The translations under genes were made by a program, and so were the position numbers. This document shows, in pieces, positions 63,257 through 64,000 of a stretch of DNA of 64,000 nt. Position 1 is the first letter of the stretch; every line of letters begins with the position of its first letter. Source of the stretch: Mycobacterium kyorinense (GTDB lineage Bacteria; Actinomycetota; Actinomycetes; Mycobacteriales; Mycobacteriaceae). The stretch spans positions 1 to 64,000 of the forward strand of contig NZ_LZKJ01000200.1 in NCBI RefSeq assembly GCF_001672775.1. The letters run 5' to 3'. Under the pieces are notes generated by a model. It saw only the letters and a list, made by a program, of their open reading frames with translations, searched no databases and was not told where the DNA came from.

Positions 63257-64000
63257 ATGGAGCACTTGACAGCTCTGGATGCCAGCTTTTTGGCGGCTGA
63301 GGACTCCGACCCGCACGTGAGTCTGGCGATCGGTGGGGTGTCGATCATTGCGGGACCAGTTCCCCGATACGACGAACTCGTCTCGGCGTTCGCCGAGCGC
63401 ATACGCGCGATCCCCCGTTGCACCCAAATACTCCATACTCATCCGCTCGACCTCGGATCACCCGAATGGGCGGAAGACCCACAGTTCGACATTTCGCATC
63501 ACGTATATCGTGTCGCACTACCGGATCCCGGCGCCGACGCCGAACTGTTCCGGATGATCGCGACAGTCATGCAACAGCGCCTCGATCGTGAGCGTCCATT
63601 ATGGGAGTGCTGGATCATCGAAGGCCTCACCGACGACCGGTGGGCGGTCCTGGTGAAACTTCATCACTGCATCGCCGACGGCATTGCCGCCACCCAGATG
63701 CTGGCACAGCTCAGCGACGGTGGTCCGGGCGATACTTTCGCGGGCAATATTCGCGCTGCCAAGGAGCCAGAAAGGCCAGCGCTGCACGTGCCCGCGCTGA
63801 GCATGAACCTGCTGGCCTGGTTGTCGGGGACTTGGCATGTCGCGGTCGCCGCGGCCGCTGCCGCAGAACACGCCGCGGTCGGCGTGACCGAGCTGACGTC
63901 GAGTCTGCTGAGTTCACCGCCCAGGTCGTCGCTGACTGGGCCGGTGACAACCCTGCGGCGCTACACCGTGGCCCGAGTCAAACTCAGCGAGATGCAAAAG
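63257..64000 (+). CDS. tgs1: Triacylglycerol synthase (WS/DGAT), 3'-truncated by window end
   Basis: The first 248 residues of a wax ester synthase/diacylglycerol acyltransferase, which makes triacylglycerol from acyl-CoA and diacylglycerol. The catalytic motif HHCIADG is at residues 136-142. MEHLTALDASFLAAED, HVSLAIGGVSII and RPLWECWIIEGL match M. tuberculosis Tgs1 (Rv3130c; normally about 463 residues), the main hypoxic triacylglycerol synthase. The frame runs off the window without a stop. A DosR-type box is 35 bases upstream. Confidence 0.93.
   Translation, partial: MEHLTALDASFLAAEDSDPHVSLAIGGVSIIAGPVPRYDELVSAFAERIRAIPRCTQILHTHPLDLGSPEWAEDPQFDISHHVYRVALPDPGADAELFRMIATVMQQRLDRERPLWECWIIEGLTDDRWAVLVKLHHCIADGIAATQMLAQLSDGGPGDTFAGNIRAAKEPERPALHVPALSMNLLAWLSGTWHVAVAAAAAAEHAAVGVTELTSSLLSSPPRSSLTGPVTTLRRYTVARVKLSEMQK

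Overview
The window is high-GC actinobacterial DNA and almost certainly comes from a Mycobacterium outside the tuberculosis complex. The reasons are a 14-gene nuo operon laid out as in M. tuberculosis, a MIRU-type repeat inside it, recognisable counterparts of Rv3141 (fadB4), Rv3143, Rv3162c-Rv3171c, Rv1733c, Rv3129 and Rv3130c (tgs1), and many DosR-type dormancy boxes. Orthologue names come from memory of the M. tuberculosis gene order and sequences; no search was run. No tRNA, rRNA, CRISPR array or insertion sequence was seen, and no gene-free stretch exceeds about 290 bases.

Layout. 1-743: a 5'-truncated acyl-CoA dehydrogenase whose first 50 bases are an exact inverted copy of 638-687, probably an assembly or library artefact at a contig end. 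0.9-2.0 kb: an EVE-domain protein and a VapBC-type toxin-antitoxin pair. 2.0-8.0 kb: a TetR regulator with two palindromic operators facing an operon of two mycofactocin-type SDRs and a double-CMD protein, then an AcuI/YhdH-type reductase, an NTF2-like protein and fadB4. 8.0-9.6 kb: two VOC proteins and an AraC regulator on the minus strand. 9.8-18.4 kb: a tightly packed catabolic operon (homogentisate-dioxygenase-like protein, alpha/beta hydrolase, CoA-transferase, HMG-CoA-lyase-like aldolase, TetR, acyl-CoA dehydrogenase, APH-type kinase, DUF6285, NTF2-like, YceI). The dehydrogenase/kinase/DUF6285 trio resembles the LvaC/LvaA/LvaB module that handles 4-hydroxyacyl-CoA.

18.4-35.1 kb: an Rv3143-like receiver protein, then nuoA-N (respiratory complex I) with mostly overlapping stop/start codons, ending in a translationally coupled enoyl-CoA-hydratase-like gene. 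A MIRU-like element lies exactly between nuoJ and nuoK. 35.1-39.2 kb: a minus-strand MoxR3/DUF58/DUF4129 membrane operon (Rv3162c-Rv3166c type). 39.3-41.3 kb: a divergent flavin-split-barrel protein and MocR regulator. 41.3-50.7 kb: a methyltransferase, SDR, PIG-L deacetylase, TetR, Rv3168/Rv3169-type pair, aofH, hpx and an amidase.

50.8-64 kb is a dormancy island. It holds a GNAT, an SRPBCC protein, small proteins, an acyl-CoA ligase, a DUF1876 (Rv1738-type) protein, two tandem universal stress proteins, an Rv1733c-type membrane protein, NAD-dependent malic enzyme, a pair of KAS III-like proteins, small proteins, an Rv3129-like flavin protein and tgs1 (triacylglycerol synthase, cut by the window end). 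At least seven good DosR-type boxes are scattered through it. The most novel item is the KAS III pair: the first keeps Cys-His-Asn, while the second, overlapping gene has lost all three positions. This suggests an active/inactive heteromeric condensing enzyme under hypoxic control, next to genes for reducing power and lipid storage.
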